A program made the position numbers and the translations under genes. A DNA stretch of 64,000 nt from CAXBDP01 sp963974465 (GTDB lineage Bacteria; Bacteroidota; Bacteroidia; Cytophagales; Cyclobacteriaceae): assembly GCA_049340005.1 (NCBI GenBank), contig JBMPIY010000006.1, one strand, 5' to 3'. Position 1 is the stretch's first letter. Each line of letters opens with the position of its first letter. The notes under the pieces are model-generated. The model made no database searches, had not been told where the DNA came from, and worked only from the letters and a program-made list of their open reading frames with translations. Shown here piece after piece: positions 8,548 through 17,406 of this stretch.

Positions 8548-8606
8548 AGCTGATAGGTTCTCTGAAACCTGATAAAAATCATGTTTCCGGGCAATCCCTA
8601 TCAGCT
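8548..8606 (+). promoter_or_regulatory. Inverted repeat enclosing an FNR-like box upstream of ccoNO
   Basis: AGCTGATAGG (8548-8557) and CCTATCAGCT (8597-8606) are perfect 10-bp complements 39 bp apart. Inside lies TGAT-AAAA-ATCA (8570-8581), the core of the FNR consensus TTGAT-N4-ATCAA (8 of 10 positions of the full site). Oxygen-responsive Crp/Fnr control of cbb3 oxidases is well known, so this is a plausible operator. The outer repeat could also form an mRNA stem if transcription starts upstream. Confidence 0.5.
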
Positions 8607-8664
8607 AGGTACCATTATAGGACAATTACCTTAGCGTCCGTTAAAAACCTCAAGCTATCGCACT

Positions 8665-10779
8665 ATGCAAATAGAAAAGTTTCAGTATGACAATAAGATT
8701 GTAAAGTACTTTGTTATTGCCACCGTAATATTTGGTTTAGTAGGAATGTTGGTGGGCTTACTCATAGCCATACAGCTCTTTTATCCTATTTTCAATTTTG
8801 ATTTACCCTACACCACATTTGGTAGGTTACGTCCATTACATACTAATGCAGTAATTTTTGCCTTTGTAGGTAATGCTATGTTTGCAGGTACGTATTATTC
8901 TGCACAAAGATTGCTCAAAACCAGAATGTTCAGTGACAAGCTAAGCTGGATTAATTTTTGGGGCTGGCAATTGATTATCCTTGCAGCGGCAATTACCCTC
9001 CCGCTAGGCCTAACTACCTCTAAAGAATATGCGGAGTTAGAATGGCCTATCGATATTGCCATAGCTTTGGTTTGGGTTGTATTTGGGATAAACCTGATAG
9101 GAACAATTCTTAAGCGCAGAGAGAGACATATGTATGTGGCTATTTGGTTCTATATAGCCACTTTTGTAACAGTTGCTGTCTTGCATATTGTCAATTCTCT
9201 TGAGTTGCCTGTTTCTGGTTTCAAGAGTTACTCAATATATGCAGGCGTTCAGGATGCTCTTGTACAATGGTGGTATGGACACAATGCGGTTGCGTTTTTC
9301 CTAACTACGCCATTTTTGGGCTTGATGTATTATTTTTTACCAAAAGCCGCAAATAGACCAGTTTACTCATACAAGCTTTCGATCATTCACTTTTGGTCAC
9401 TCATTTTTATTTATATCTGGGCAGGGCCTCACCACTTATTATATTCATCGCTTCCTGATTGGGCGCAAACCCTAGGTGTTGTTTTTTCAATCATGCTAAT
9501 TGCACCATCATGGGGGGGTATGCTCAATGGCCTACTTACTTTGCGTGGAGCGTGGGATAGAGTGCGGGAGGAACCTGTACTTAAATTTATGGTGGTGGCA
9601 GTTACTGCTTATGGTATGTCTACTTTTGAGGGGCCAATGTTGTCTCTTAAAAATGTGAATGCCATCGCTCACTTTTCAGATTGGATCATCGCTCACGTTC
9701 ACATTGGCGGTCTTGGCTGGAATGGATTCCTGACATTTGGCATGCTATACTGGATGATTCCAAGGATGTGGGGAACCAAACTACATTCAACTAAATTAGC
9801 AAATTTCCACTTTTGGATCGGTACACTAGGTATTATTTTCTATGCATTACCATTGTATGTGGCAGGCTTAACTCAAAGCTTAATGTGGAAGCAATTTACA
9901 GATGAAGGCTTGCTCCAATATCCAAATTTCTTAGAAACGGTAATTCAAATTGTACCGATGTATATGCTAAGAGCTTTGGGAGGATTCCTTTACCTGATTG
10001 GTACTATCACCATGACTTACAATTTAGTGCAGACTGCCAAGTCCGGTAAATTCATGGCTAATGAAGATGCTGAAGCACCTGCACTCGAGAAAAAGAAAAT
10101 TGTTGGTGGCCACTGGCATAGTGTATTGGAAAGAAAGCCTGTGATATTCACCAGCCTAGCATTAGTTGCTATTCTTATCGGTGGTATTATCGAAATGGTG
10201 CCAACCTTCCTTATAAAATCAAATGTGCCAACTATAGAAAGTGTGACGCCTTACACATCGCTAGAATTGCACGGTAGAGATATTTATATCCGCGAAGGTT
10301 GTGTATCATGTCACTCTCAAATGGTAAGGCCATTTAGATCAGAAACAGAAAGATATGGAGAGTACTCTAAAGCTGGAGAATTCGTATATGATCACCCATT
10401 CTTATGGGGCTCTAAGCGTACAGGTCCAGATCTCCACAGAGTAGGTCAAAAATATCCTGATTCATGGCACTATTACCATATGATGGATCCTACTACGATG
10501 TCGCCAGGCTCATTAATGCCTTCTTATCCTTGGTTGTTGGAAGACACTTACTCTGTGGATGAAATCAGACCTAAAATTACAGTAATGAGAAAACTAGGTG
10601 TGCCATACCCAGAGGGTCATGAAGATCAAGTGGAGGAAGAAATAAATGCGCAGTCTGCTGCGATTGTTCAGCGCCTGTCTGATGCAGGAGTAGAAGCCAA
10701 ACAAGATAGAGAGATTATTGCCTTGATAGCATACCTGCAAAGATTGGGTGCAGATATCAAGTTAAATGCTGAAAACTAA
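8665..10779 (+). CDS. ccoNO: cbb3-type cytochrome c oxidase, fused CcoN-CcoO
   Basis: This 704-residue fusion joins the haem-copper catalytic subunit (about 1-470) to the membrane-anchored monohaem cytochrome c subunit (about 480-704). It reduces oxygen to water with high affinity and pumps protons. In the CcoN part His59 (PLHTNAV) and His346 fit the low-spin haem ligands, His206 and His256-His257 (AGPHHLL) the CuB site and His344 the high-spin haem. In the CcoO part the haem c motif is C546-V-S-C549-H550 (GCVSCHSQMVRP). Such fusions are common in Bacteroidota. It leads an operon with ccoQ, ccoP, ccoG and ccoH. The usual ccoI copper ATPase and ccoS are not beside it. Confidence 0.96.
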   Translation: MQIEKFQYDNKIVKYFVIATVIFGLVGMLVGLLIAIQLFYPIFNFDLPYTTFGRLRPLHTNAVIFAFVGNAMFAGTYYSAQRLLKTRMFSDKLSWINFWGWQLIILAAAITLPLGLTTSKEYAELEWPIDIAIALVWVVFGINLIGTILKRRERHMYVAIWFYIATFVTVAVLHIVNSLELPVSGFKSYSIYAGVQDALVQWWYGHNAVAFFLTTPFLGLMYYFLPKAANRPVYSYKLSIIHFWSLIFIYIWAGPHHLLYSSLPDWAQTLGVVFSIMLIAPSWGGMLNGLLTLRGAWDRVREEPVLKFMVVAVTAYGMSTFEGPMLSLKNVNAIAHFSDWIIAHVHIGGLGWNGFLTFGMLYWMIPRMWGTKLHSTKLANFHFWIGTLGIIFYALPLYVAGLTQSLMWKQFTDEGLLQYPNFLETVIQIVPMYMLRALGGFLYLIGTITMTYNLVQTAKSGKFMANEDAEAPALEKKKIVGGHWHSVLERKPVIFTSLALVAILIGGIIEMVPTFLIKSNVPTIESVTPYTSLELHGRDIYIREGCVSCHSQMVRPFRSETERYGEYSKAGEFVYDHPFLWGSKRTGPDLHRVGQKYPDSWHYYHMMDPTTMSPGSLMPSYPWLLEDTYSVDEIRPKITVMRKLGVPYPEGHEDQVEEEINAQSAAIVQRLSDAGVEAKQDREIIALIAYLQRLGADIKLNAEN

Positions 10780-10790
10780 AAGGAGGAATT

Positions 10791-10982
10791 ATGTACAAGC
10801 AAGTCCTAGAACGAATCGATGAAATTGCGCTTTGGCCAATCATATCATTGATTATTTTCTTCAGCTTTTTTATGGGTCTCGTTTGGTGGGTTATTCGATT
10901 AGATAAAGGACATATATCTAAAATGGAAAACTTGCCAAACGAAGACGATACTATTCCATCATCTGTAAAATCACCGCTATGA
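10791..10982 (+). CDS. ccoQ: CcoQ/FixQ-like small subunit of the cbb3 oxidase
   Basis: The 63-residue protein has one membrane helix (about residues 15-36) and a polar C-terminus. Position between ccoNO and ccoP, size and the WPIISLIIFFSFFMGLVWW helix identify it as the small assembly or stability subunit. AGGAGG (10780-10785) ends 5 nt before the ATG, one of the few strong Shine-Dalgarno sites in the window. Its stop overlaps the ccoP start (ATGA). Confidence 0.85.
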   Translation: MYKQVLERIDEIALWPIISLIIFFSFFMGLVWWVIRLDKGHISKMENLPNEDDTIPSSVKSPL

Positions 10983-11977
10983 ATTTGATAAATAAGTTAT
11001 TTTCAAATAGCCTTATTGCAAAATACTGCACGGCATTTATTGCCCTATTGCTATTTCAAATGCCAGTAAATGCTCAATCTAATTTGGGTCAGGATGAACT
11101 AGTCCTCTTCTCAATTATTGGTATTCTGGCGGCTATTGTCTTGATATTGTTATTAGTAGCCTTCTACATAGTAAAGGTGATGAACCTGATAATAAAAGAT
11201 AACGAGGCGAAGGAAAGAGCTGCAGCTGGCCTTGCTCCCGTTATAGAAGGAGAAAAGGAAAGTTGGTGGGCAAGAACGATTGAGAAACTACACTTTGATA
11301 AGTCTATTGAAGAGGAAGAGGAAATACTTCTGGATCATGATTATGATGGAATTAGGGAGTTAGACAATCACCTCCCGCCTTGGTGGACAAATCTATTCTA
11401 TTTGACGATCGCCTTCTCAGTGGTGTACGTATTAATTTATCACGTATTTAATGTAATGCCTTTGCAAGAGGAGGAGTATAATTTGGCAATGGCTGATGCA
11501 GCAAAGCAAATGGAATCCAGATTAGCATCTGTCGAAGAGGATTTTGTGGATGAAACTACTGTGGAGTTTGTTAATACGTCAGATGCGTTGACTGAAGGAT
11601 CTACAATTTTCACTAGAAATTGTGTGGTTTGTCATGGAGCGAATGGAGAAGGTGGTATAGGGCCTAATTTGACTGATCAGTATTGGATACATGGAGGCAG
11701 TATAAGCGATATTTTCACAGTTATAAAATATGGTGTGCAAGAAAAAGGGATGATACCTTGGCAAACAAGCTTAACTCCAAGCCAAATGCAAAATGTAGCT
11801 AGCTATATCTACACACTTGAAGGTACAAACCCTGCAAATGCCAAAGATCCGGAAGGCCAAATTTATACTCGTGAAGAAGCAACTGAAGAAGAAGTAACGG
11901 AAGAAGGGGAAACTACTGAGGAAGTAGTAGAAGAGAATTCAGAGGAAGTAATAGAAGAAGTGTTGGATAATGAATAA
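10979..11977 (+). CDS. ccoP: cbb3 oxidase cytochrome c subunit CcoP, single haem
   Basis: The 332-residue membrane-bound cytochrome c feeds electrons to CcoNO. A signal-like helix (about 12-33), a second helix (about 40-62) and the FixP motif DNHLPPWWTNLFYLTIAF with a third helix (about 135-160) precede one cytochrome c domain with C215-V-V-C218-H219 and the Met of GMIPW as probable sixth ligand. Proteobacterial CcoP has two haem c motifs; only one is present here. The last 40 or so residues are almost all Glu, Thr and Val, an acidic tail that is probably disordered. Translationally coupled to ccoQ. Confidence 0.93.
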   Translation: MNLINKLFSNSLIAKYCTAFIALLLFQMPVNAQSNLGQDELVLFSIIGILAAIVLILLLVAFYIVKVMNLIIKDNEAKERAAAGLAPVIEGEKESWWARTIEKLHFDKSIEEEEEILLDHDYDGIRELDNHLPPWWTNLFYLTIAFSVVYVLIYHVFNVMPLQEEEYNLAMADAAKQMESRLASVEEDFVDETTVEFVNTSDALTEGSTIFTRNCVVCHGANGEGGIGPNLTDQYWIHGGSISDIFTVIKYGVQEKGMIPWQTSLTPSQMQNVASYIYTLEGTNPANAKDPEGQIYTREEATEEEVTEEGETTEEVVEENSEEVIEEVLDNE

Positions 11978-12000
11978 AAAACCGATGAGGTTTAAACAGT

Positions 12001-13422
12001 ATGGCTAAGCCAGCAGATAATTTATATGGGTTTGATGAAGAATATCGTGATACCATTGCCACGGTAGATGCAAGTGGAAATCGGATTTGGGTATATCCAA
12101 AGAAGCCTTCTGGGCGTTTTCACAATTGGCGAGCAGTAGTTGCTGTTGTTTTGCTCACATTGCTGTTTGGAGCACCTTGGATAAAAATCGACGGGCAGCC
12201 TTTAATGCTCTTCAATATATTCGAGCGTAAGTTTGTGATTTTTGGGCAAGTTTTCTGGCCGCAGGATTTCTTCCTTTTTGCCATTTTTCTCATCACTCTT
12301 TTCGTATTCATTATTCTGTTTACCGTACTCTATGGTCGGATTTGGTGCGGTTGGGCTTGCCCACAAACCATTTTTATGGAAATGGTTTTTCGTAAAATCG
12401 AATACTGGATAGAAGGCGATGCGAATATGCAGCGGAAACTAGCAGCTGCTCCTTGGAATAGAGAGAAAATTCTAAAAAAGGGATTCAAGCAGCTTATTTT
12501 CTTGACAATTTCAATAGTAATTGCCCATACCGTAATGGCCTATCTGATAGGTGTAGAGCAAGTGAAATTACTCGTAACGCAATCTCCAACTGAAAATCTT
12601 GCAGGGTTCATTGGCTTGGTCGCATTCACAGGAGTTTTCTACTGGGTATTTAGCTATTTCAGAGAGCAAGCTTGTGTGGCAGTTTGCCCATACGGCCGCT
12701 TGCAAGGCGTATTACTTACTCGCGATTCCTTCGTTATCATTTATGATTGGATTCGTGGTGAGCCTAGAGGAAAACTCAAGAAAAATGATGAGGCAAATGC
12801 TGCACTTGGCGATTGTATTGATTGCAAACTATGTGTGCATGCTTGCCCAACAGGAATTGATATAAGAAATGGTACCCAATTGGAATGCGTGAATTGTACT
12901 GCTTGTATTGATGCTTGCGATACTGTAATGACTAAAATTGGGAAGCCAACAGGTCTAATCAGATTCGACTCACACAGTGCAATATCAGAAGGTAAAAAAT
13001 TCAAATTCAATGCAAGAGTTGCCGGTTATTCTGTGATCTTAACTGTGCTTGTTGTTTTTCTGGGAAGCCTATTATTTGGCCGTACTGAGGTAGAAACTAC
13101 GGTGCTACGAGTGCCAGGTCAGCTTTTTCAAGAACGGGTAGAAGGCGAAATAAGTAACTTATACAATGCCCAATTTATCAACAAAACTAATTCAGATATG
13201 GAATTAGATATTCGAGTAGTTGATTTTGAAGGCGCAGAAATTGAGATGGTTGGCCGTGAAAATATCTTGGTCAAGGCGGGAGGTTTTCAGGAAATAGTGT
13301 TCTTCCTTAATCTTCCAAAATCAATGATTGAAAGCTCTAAAACTTCACTTAAAATTGAGGTGCTTAGAGAAAATGAAGTTATTGACGTTATAAAAACAAA
13401 CTTTTTGGGACCTGTAAATTGA
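12001..13422 (+). CDS. ccoG: Cytochrome c oxidase accessory protein CcoG (FixG/RdxA)
   Basis: The 473-residue integral membrane iron-sulfur protein is needed for cbb3 oxidase biogenesis, probably copper handling. It has about five membrane helices, a CGWACPQTIFMEM segment, a CPYGRLQG segment and a ferredoxin-like pair of cysteine clusters (CIDCKLCVHACP and CVNCTACIDACD) for two 4Fe-4S centres; a C-terminal Ig-like FixG domain follows the last helix (about 350-473). It starts 23 bp after ccoP and is followed by ccoH after 7 bp. Confidence 0.95.
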   Translation: MAKPADNLYGFDEEYRDTIATVDASGNRIWVYPKKPSGRFHNWRAVVAVVLLTLLFGAPWIKIDGQPLMLFNIFERKFVIFGQVFWPQDFFLFAIFLITLFVFIILFTVLYGRIWCGWACPQTIFMEMVFRKIEYWIEGDANMQRKLAAAPWNREKILKKGFKQLIFLTISIVIAHTVMAYLIGVEQVKLLVTQSPTENLAGFIGLVAFTGVFYWVFSYFREQACVAVCPYGRLQGVLLTRDSFVIIYDWIRGEPRGKLKKNDEANAALGDCIDCKLCVHACPTGIDIRNGTQLECVNCTACIDACDTVMTKIGKPTGLIRFDSHSAISEGKKFKFNARVAGYSVILTVLVVFLGSLLFGRTEVETTVLRVPGQLFQERVEGEISNLYNAQFINKTNSDMELDIRVVDFEGAEIEMVGRENILVKAGGFQEIVFFLNLPKSMIESSKTSLKIEVLRENEVIDVIKTNFLGPVN

Positions 13423-13429
13423 TAAAATT

Positions 13430-13870
13430 ATGAGCTGGGGATGGAGAATTGCTTTGCTATATATTGGTTTTGTAGTATTTATTATCACATTGGTGGTGAT
13501 CACATTTCAGTATGATGTCAACCTTGTGGCAAAAGATTATTACGCTCAAGAGTTGAAATTTCAAACACAAATCGATAGTAATAACAACCTTCAAGCGCTT
13601 GACGAAAAGGCGGCTTTAATTTATAAAAAGGCTGATGCCATTTTGGAGCTTCAACTTCCTCCCGCCTCTTTAGCAATGGATACAAAGGGAGTAGTTCAAT
13701 TTTTCAGACCTTCTGATGGAAAGTTTGATTTCCAATTGACTTTTGATCAAACGGATGGAGATGTGTTGAAATACAATACCAAAGAAATTTTAGCAGGCTA
13801 TTGGAGAGTGAAGGTTAGTTGGAATAGCGAAGGGAAAGATTATTATTTCGAAGAAAAAATAGTGTTATAA
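13430..13870 (+). CDS. ccoH: FixH/CcoH family protein
   Basis: The 146-residue protein has one N-terminal membrane helix (about 4-26) followed by YDVNLVAKDYYAQELKFQ, the FixH signature region, and a beta-rich periplasmic part. Family members assist maturation of the cbb3 oxidase. It lies in the operon between ccoG and a TauE/SafE-type gene whose ATG overlaps its stop (TAATG at 13868-13872). Confidence 0.9.
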   Translation: MSWGWRIALLYIGFVVFIITLVVITFQYDVNLVAKDYYAQELKFQTQIDSNNNLQALDEKAALIYKKADAILELQLPPASLAMDTKGVVQFFRPSDGKFDFQLTFDQTDGDVLKYNTKEILAGYWRVKVSWNSEGKDYYFEEKIVL

Positions 13871-14559
13871 TGATGTATTATCTCAGTGGGTTTTTAGTAG
13901 GCATTATGGGCAGTTTGCACTGCCTAGGAATGTGTGCGCCATTGAGTATGGTAATGGGCAATAGGAAATTCCTCAAAGGAAAACTAGTGTACAATAGCGG
14001 GAGGGTAATTACTTATGCCATCCTTGGTTTGTTTGTTGGTTTATTAGGACAACTGATAGCTTACGGTGGTTTGCAGCAAGTTTTATCTATTCTGGCCGGT
14101 GTATTTATCCTTGCCTTTGCTGCCATGCCCTATTTGGCCAAAAGGCTTGAGAGAGGGAACACCTTGCCTACAAAATTAATTTTCTGGCTGAAAAAGAAAA
14201 TGGGTTTGTTTATCAAAAAACCTGGATATTCATCCTCTTTTACTGTAGGTATGCTCAATGGGATTTTGCCTTGTGGCTTAGTTTATTTGGCTTTGGCAGG
14301 TGCAGCATTGGCTGGCTCAATGGAAGGTGGGATGATCTATATGATTTTCTTCGGGCTCGGCACATTTCCTATGATGTTACTAGCGGCCTCGATTGGTAAG
14401 TTTTTTCAACAGAAATTCTCTCTCAATTTGGTGAAAATATATCCTTATTTTATGGCAGCATTAGGTATTATTTTTATCATCCGAGGGCTTGATTTAGGGA
14501 TTCCAATGGTAAGTCCTTCCCTGCTTATGGGTGCGGACGCTAGCATTACAGATTGCTAG
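13870..14559 (+). CDS. TauE/SafE-type (COG2836-like) membrane protein of the cbb3 operon
   Basis: The 229-residue protein has six predicted membrane helices. The first contains GSLHCLGMCAPLSM, with a Cys-x3-Cys pair in the membrane, and a mid-protein LNGILPCGLVYLALAGA repeats the pattern; these Cys and His residues suit transfer of copper or electrons. This subgroup is a regular last gene of Bacteroidota cco operons, so a role in oxidase maturation is likely, though databases label it as a sulfite exporter. Coupled to ccoH by start-stop overlap. Convergent with the next gene with a 1-bp gap. Confidence 0.8.
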   Translation: MMYYLSGFLVGIMGSLHCLGMCAPLSMVMGNRKFLKGKLVYNSGRVITYAILGLFVGLLGQLIAYGGLQQVLSILAGVFILAFAAMPYLAKRLERGNTLPTKLIFWLKKKMGLFIKKPGYSSSFTVGMLNGILPCGLVYLALAGAALAGSMEGGMIYMIFFGLGTFPMMLLAASIGKFFQQKFSLNLVKIYPYFMAALGIIFIIRGLDLGIPMVSPSLLMGADASITDC

Positions 14560-14560
14560 T

Positions 14561-15001
14561 TTATTTGTTGAATATTTTCTTGTAAATGGGTTTACGGTAC
14601 AAAAACTGACCGTAAAGTACTGGGTAAAAAAGGAAGTCAGTAAGCAAAGTGCCTGTGCTAAATTCGATATCGTCAATTATTGCGGCTCCACCACCCACCC
14701 GCTTTTCTATAATATGATGGTGCCTCCAGCGCGATAAGAAAAAGGGCAGTTTTACTCCTACATCAACAAATGAGAATCCATTTTCATCCTCAATACTTTC
14801 TACAATATGCGAAACCCAATTTTGCCTAAAGAGTAGAAAATTCAATTCTAAAACGACCTTGTCTCCTGTAATACATCCATCAAATTGCTTCACAACAACA
14901 GGCGGAAATGGAGGATTTAATTTCACAAATAGCTCTTCGGTAAAGCCTGAGACTACATTCTTCCATTCTGAATTTACTTGTGTTGTAATCTTGATTTTCA
15001 T
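14561..15001 (-). CDS. SRPBCC (START-like) ligand-binding protein
   Basis: The 146-residue cytoplasmic protein of the polyketide-cyclase/SRPBCC type starts with a beta strand (KIKITTQV) and an aromatic helix. The ending TDFLFYPVLYGQFLYRK matches the C-terminal helix of the COG4276-like group, and RWRHHHIIE lies before the last strands. No catalytic residues can be assigned; a hydrophobic ligand is expected from the fold. Single gene, convergent with the cco operon and divergent from the DUF72 gene. Confidence 0.75.
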   Translation of the reverse strand: MKIKITTQVNSEWKNVVSGFTEELFVKLNPPFPPVVVKQFDGCITGDKVVLELNFLLFRQNWVSHIVESIEDENGFSFVDVGVKLPFFLSRWRHHHIIEKRVGGGAAIIDDIEFSTGTLLTDFLFYPVLYGQFLYRKPIYKKIFNK

Positions 15002-15119
15002 CTGTTGTTTTTACTATTTGCCAAAAATGAGCTTCTTCTTAATAGATTTACTGATACTTTTGTTCAGTCCAAATCAATGAGTCAATAAACAACGTGCATT
15101 TTCACTATAAATCTACAAA

Positions 15120-16016
15120 ATGAAGTTTGGTCACCTTGAGGATATTTCAAATGTGAATTTCGATTTACCAGCAGAGCATCATGCAAATCGATTTGTAAAT
15201 AAAGGTGAGGGATTTAATTTCTATTATGGCGCACCACTTTGGGGTGACAAAAGTTTTGTAGGCAAGTTGTACCCGCCCAAAACTAAAGCTTCGGACTATC
15301 TATATTATTATTCGCGTCAATTCACCTCCATCGAGCTCAATAGTAGCTATTATCGAATTCCTAGTGTGGAGCAAGTGACAAAATGGGCAGCACTTACACC
15401 GGTAGATTTTAAGTTTTGTCCCAAGCTTCCACAAATCTTTTCGCAGCGAAATGACCTTGGAATTGATCATGCAATGCAAGGAGTGTTTTTTGAAATGCTC
15501 TATGCTTTTGAGCAGAGATTGGGTCCGGTGTTTTTACAGCTTCCGCCAAGCTTTTCGGTAGAGAAGAGAGGAGCGCTCATTCGCTATTTGAGTCAATGGC
15601 CAAAGGATGCGAAATTAGCTGTGGAATTTCGACATACCTCATGGTTTGAGGAAGAAAATTTTGAAGCAATTAGCAAGGAGCTGAACGATATGGGCATTTG
15701 CTTAGTGATAACTGATACAGCTGGGGTACGGGAGGTTTTGCATAGTAGAGTTATCAATGATATGGCATTTGTGCGTTTTACAGGCAATTCCCTTCATCCA
15801 ACAGACTTTAGTAGAATTGACCAATGGGTGGCAAGATTACAACTATGGATTGAGAAGGGGCTCAAGGACATCTATTTTTTTGCACACCAGCCCGAAGAAA
15901 TACTTTGTGCAAATATTGCCATCGATTTGATTACAAACCTCAATAAAAATTTATCCATCAATTTGCCTATGCCTAGCTTTAGAGAAATTGAAGGAGAGCA
16001 GGGAAATCTTTTCTAA
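15120..16016 (+). CDS. DUF72 (YecE-like) protein
   Basis: The 298-residue cytoplasmic TIM-barrel-like protein belongs to the DUF72 family. FNFYYGAPLWGDKSFVGKLYPP at its start, the strand YYSRQFTSIELNSSYYRIP, then FCPKLPQ, PVFLQLPPSF, LAVEFRHTSWF and DIYFFAHQPEE follow the family's strand order. Function is not established. It ends 2 bp before the CDF exporter gene and may share its transcript. Confidence 0.88.
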   Translation: MKFGHLEDISNVNFDLPAEHHANRFVNKGEGFNFYYGAPLWGDKSFVGKLYPPKTKASDYLYYYSRQFTSIELNSSYYRIPSVEQVTKWAALTPVDFKFCPKLPQIFSQRNDLGIDHAMQGVFFEMLYAFEQRLGPVFLQLPPSFSVEKRGALIRYLSQWPKDAKLAVEFRHTSWFEEENFEAISKELNDMGICLVITDTAGVREVLHSRVINDMAFVRFTGNSLHPTDFSRIDQWVARLQLWIEKGLKDIYFFAHQPEEILCANIAIDLITNLNKNLSINLPMPSFREIEGEQGNLF

Positions 16017-16018
16017 AA

Positions 16019-16924
16019 ATGGGACATCACCACGATCATAGCGACCACGATCATCACCACCATCATGCAGGAAAAAACCTATCAATAGCTTTTTTCTTAA
16101 ATCTATCATTCACTATTATCGAAATTATAGGTGGTTTATTGACTAATAGCATGGCCATTCTAGCAGACGCTGTCCACGATTTAGGCGATAGTTTCTCTTT
16201 GGGTTTAGCATGGTATTTAGAAAAATACTCAAATAAAAAACGGACCAAGGACTTTACTTATGGATATAGAAGATTCTCAATTTTAGCTGCGTTCATCAAT
16301 AGTAGCATTCTGATAATTGGCTCATTATCCATTTTGTTTTTTGCCATACCACGGCTATGGGATCCGCCGATGCCTGATGCGGAAGGAATGATTTGGCTAG
16401 CTGTATTGGGAATTGTTGTAAATGGAGCAGCGGTACTTAGACTTAAAAAGGGAGAAAGTTTGAACGAACGAGTAGTAATGCTACACTTGCTAGAAGATGT
16501 ACTTGGTTGGGTAGCAGTGCTGATAGTAGGTATTGTTTTGCTTTACTTCGATTTGCCAGTTTTAGACCCATTACTTTCCATTGGATTGTCCTGTTATATT
16601 TTGTGGAATGTCTTCAAAAATTTTGGAAAGACAGTTACCATATTCTTGCAAAAGAAACCTGCGAGCTTTGATGAACAAAGCTTCAAAGAAAAGTTAATAG
16701 GGTCAAATTTGATCACGAGTATCCACGATATCCATGCTTGGACCATGGACGGGCAATATGGCGTATTAACCTTGCATATAAAAGTTTCTCAATCTGCAGA
16801 AAAAAAGCAAATTGTGAAAATGAAAGCCGCTATTCGAAAAATTGCTTCAAGTTTTGGTATTAATCACACAACAATTGAGGTTGAGTATGCAGATGAAGAT
16901 TGTGGTCAGCCAGACTGCATATAA
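16019..16924 (+). CDS. CDF-family metal cation exporter (CzcD-like)
   Basis: The 301-residue inner-membrane metal/proton antiporter has six membrane helices after a His-Asp-rich N-terminus (MGHHHDHSDHDHHHHHAG), a likely cytoplasmic metal-binding tail. The TM2 motif ILADAVHDLGDSFSLG contains the HD-x3-D metal site; TM5 carries LLEDVLGW. The C-terminal cytoplasmic domain (about 205-301) has IHDIHAWTMDG, typical of zinc-type CDF proteins, and ends in a Cys pair (DCGQPDC). Next to an RND efflux system, it would pass cytoplasmic Zn, Co or Cd to the periplasm. Confidence 0.93.
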   Translation: MGHHHDHSDHDHHHHHAGKNLSIAFFLNLSFTIIEIIGGLLTNSMAILADAVHDLGDSFSLGLAWYLEKYSNKKRTKDFTYGYRRFSILAAFINSSILIIGSLSILFFAIPRLWDPPMPDAEGMIWLAVLGIVVNGAAVLRLKKGESLNERVVMLHLLEDVLGWVAVLIVGIVLLYFDLPVLDPLLSIGLSCYILWNVFKNFGKTVTIFLQKKPASFDEQSFKEKLIGSNLITSIHDIHAWTMDGQYGVLTLHIKVSQSAEKKQIVKMKAAIRKIASSFGINHTTIEVEYADEDCGQPDCI

Positions 16925-16977
16925 TTTGTTTTGATTTTTTTTATTATTACTCATACATTGCCCGAAATTCGAATCAA

Positions 16978-17358
16978 GTGAAATCGATTATTAGCTTAGT
17001 TTTCTGCGTGGTGATGTTAATGGCAAGCGTGCTTCCCAAAGGCAATACGTTTGAGCTAGTAAAGGTGCCAAGCATGATCAAGCATTTACAAGGTCATGTT
17101 ACTAATGATGGCCTTGCTAGCAATTTCGTGGAAAGTTTAGTTCTTCACTACAGTTTAAATTCCGACCACTATGAGCCTACTCATGAAGAAGAACTACCGT
17201 TTATTGGAGGTTACTTTAGTGGATCTCCGTATATTTTCAATAAATTCGAAGTAGAATTAACAACCACTCCGCTTACAATTGATTCTTATTTAGTAAAATA
17301 CAATTCATTGTATAGCTTTCTCCAATCCAACTTTTTGCTACAGCCACCAAGGGTATAA
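16978..17358 (+). CDS. Small secreted protein of the metal-efflux operon
   Basis: The 126-residue protein reads from GTG 16978, which gives a short basic end and a hydrophobic signal-like segment (SIISLVFCVVMLMASVLP); the open frame extends back into the CDF gene but without a plausible leader. The middle holds SLVLHYSLNSDHYEPTHEEE followed by LPF, a His- and acid-rich patch that could bind metal in the periplasm. Comparable small proteins precede heavy-metal RND genes in other Bacteroidota. It lies 53 bp after the CDF gene and 48 bp before the RND gene. No named family; the start codon is uncertain. Confidence 0.65.
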   Translation: MKSIISLVFCVVMLMASVLPKGNTFELVKVPSMIKHLQGHVTNDGLASNFVESLVLHYSLNSDHYEPTHEEELPFIGGYFSGSPYIFNKFEVELTTTPLTIDSYLVKYNSLYSFLQSNFLLQPPRV

Positions 17359-17406
17359 TCTCACACCATAGAGATTAAAATTTTTCATTACCCTGATTCA
17401 TACATT

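Noticed and set aside
16900..16977. Longer start of the small secreted protein inside the CDF gene
   Set aside because: It would place a Cys/Phe/Tyr-rich stretch before the signal peptide and overlap the CDF C-terminus; GTG 16978 gives a normal leader.
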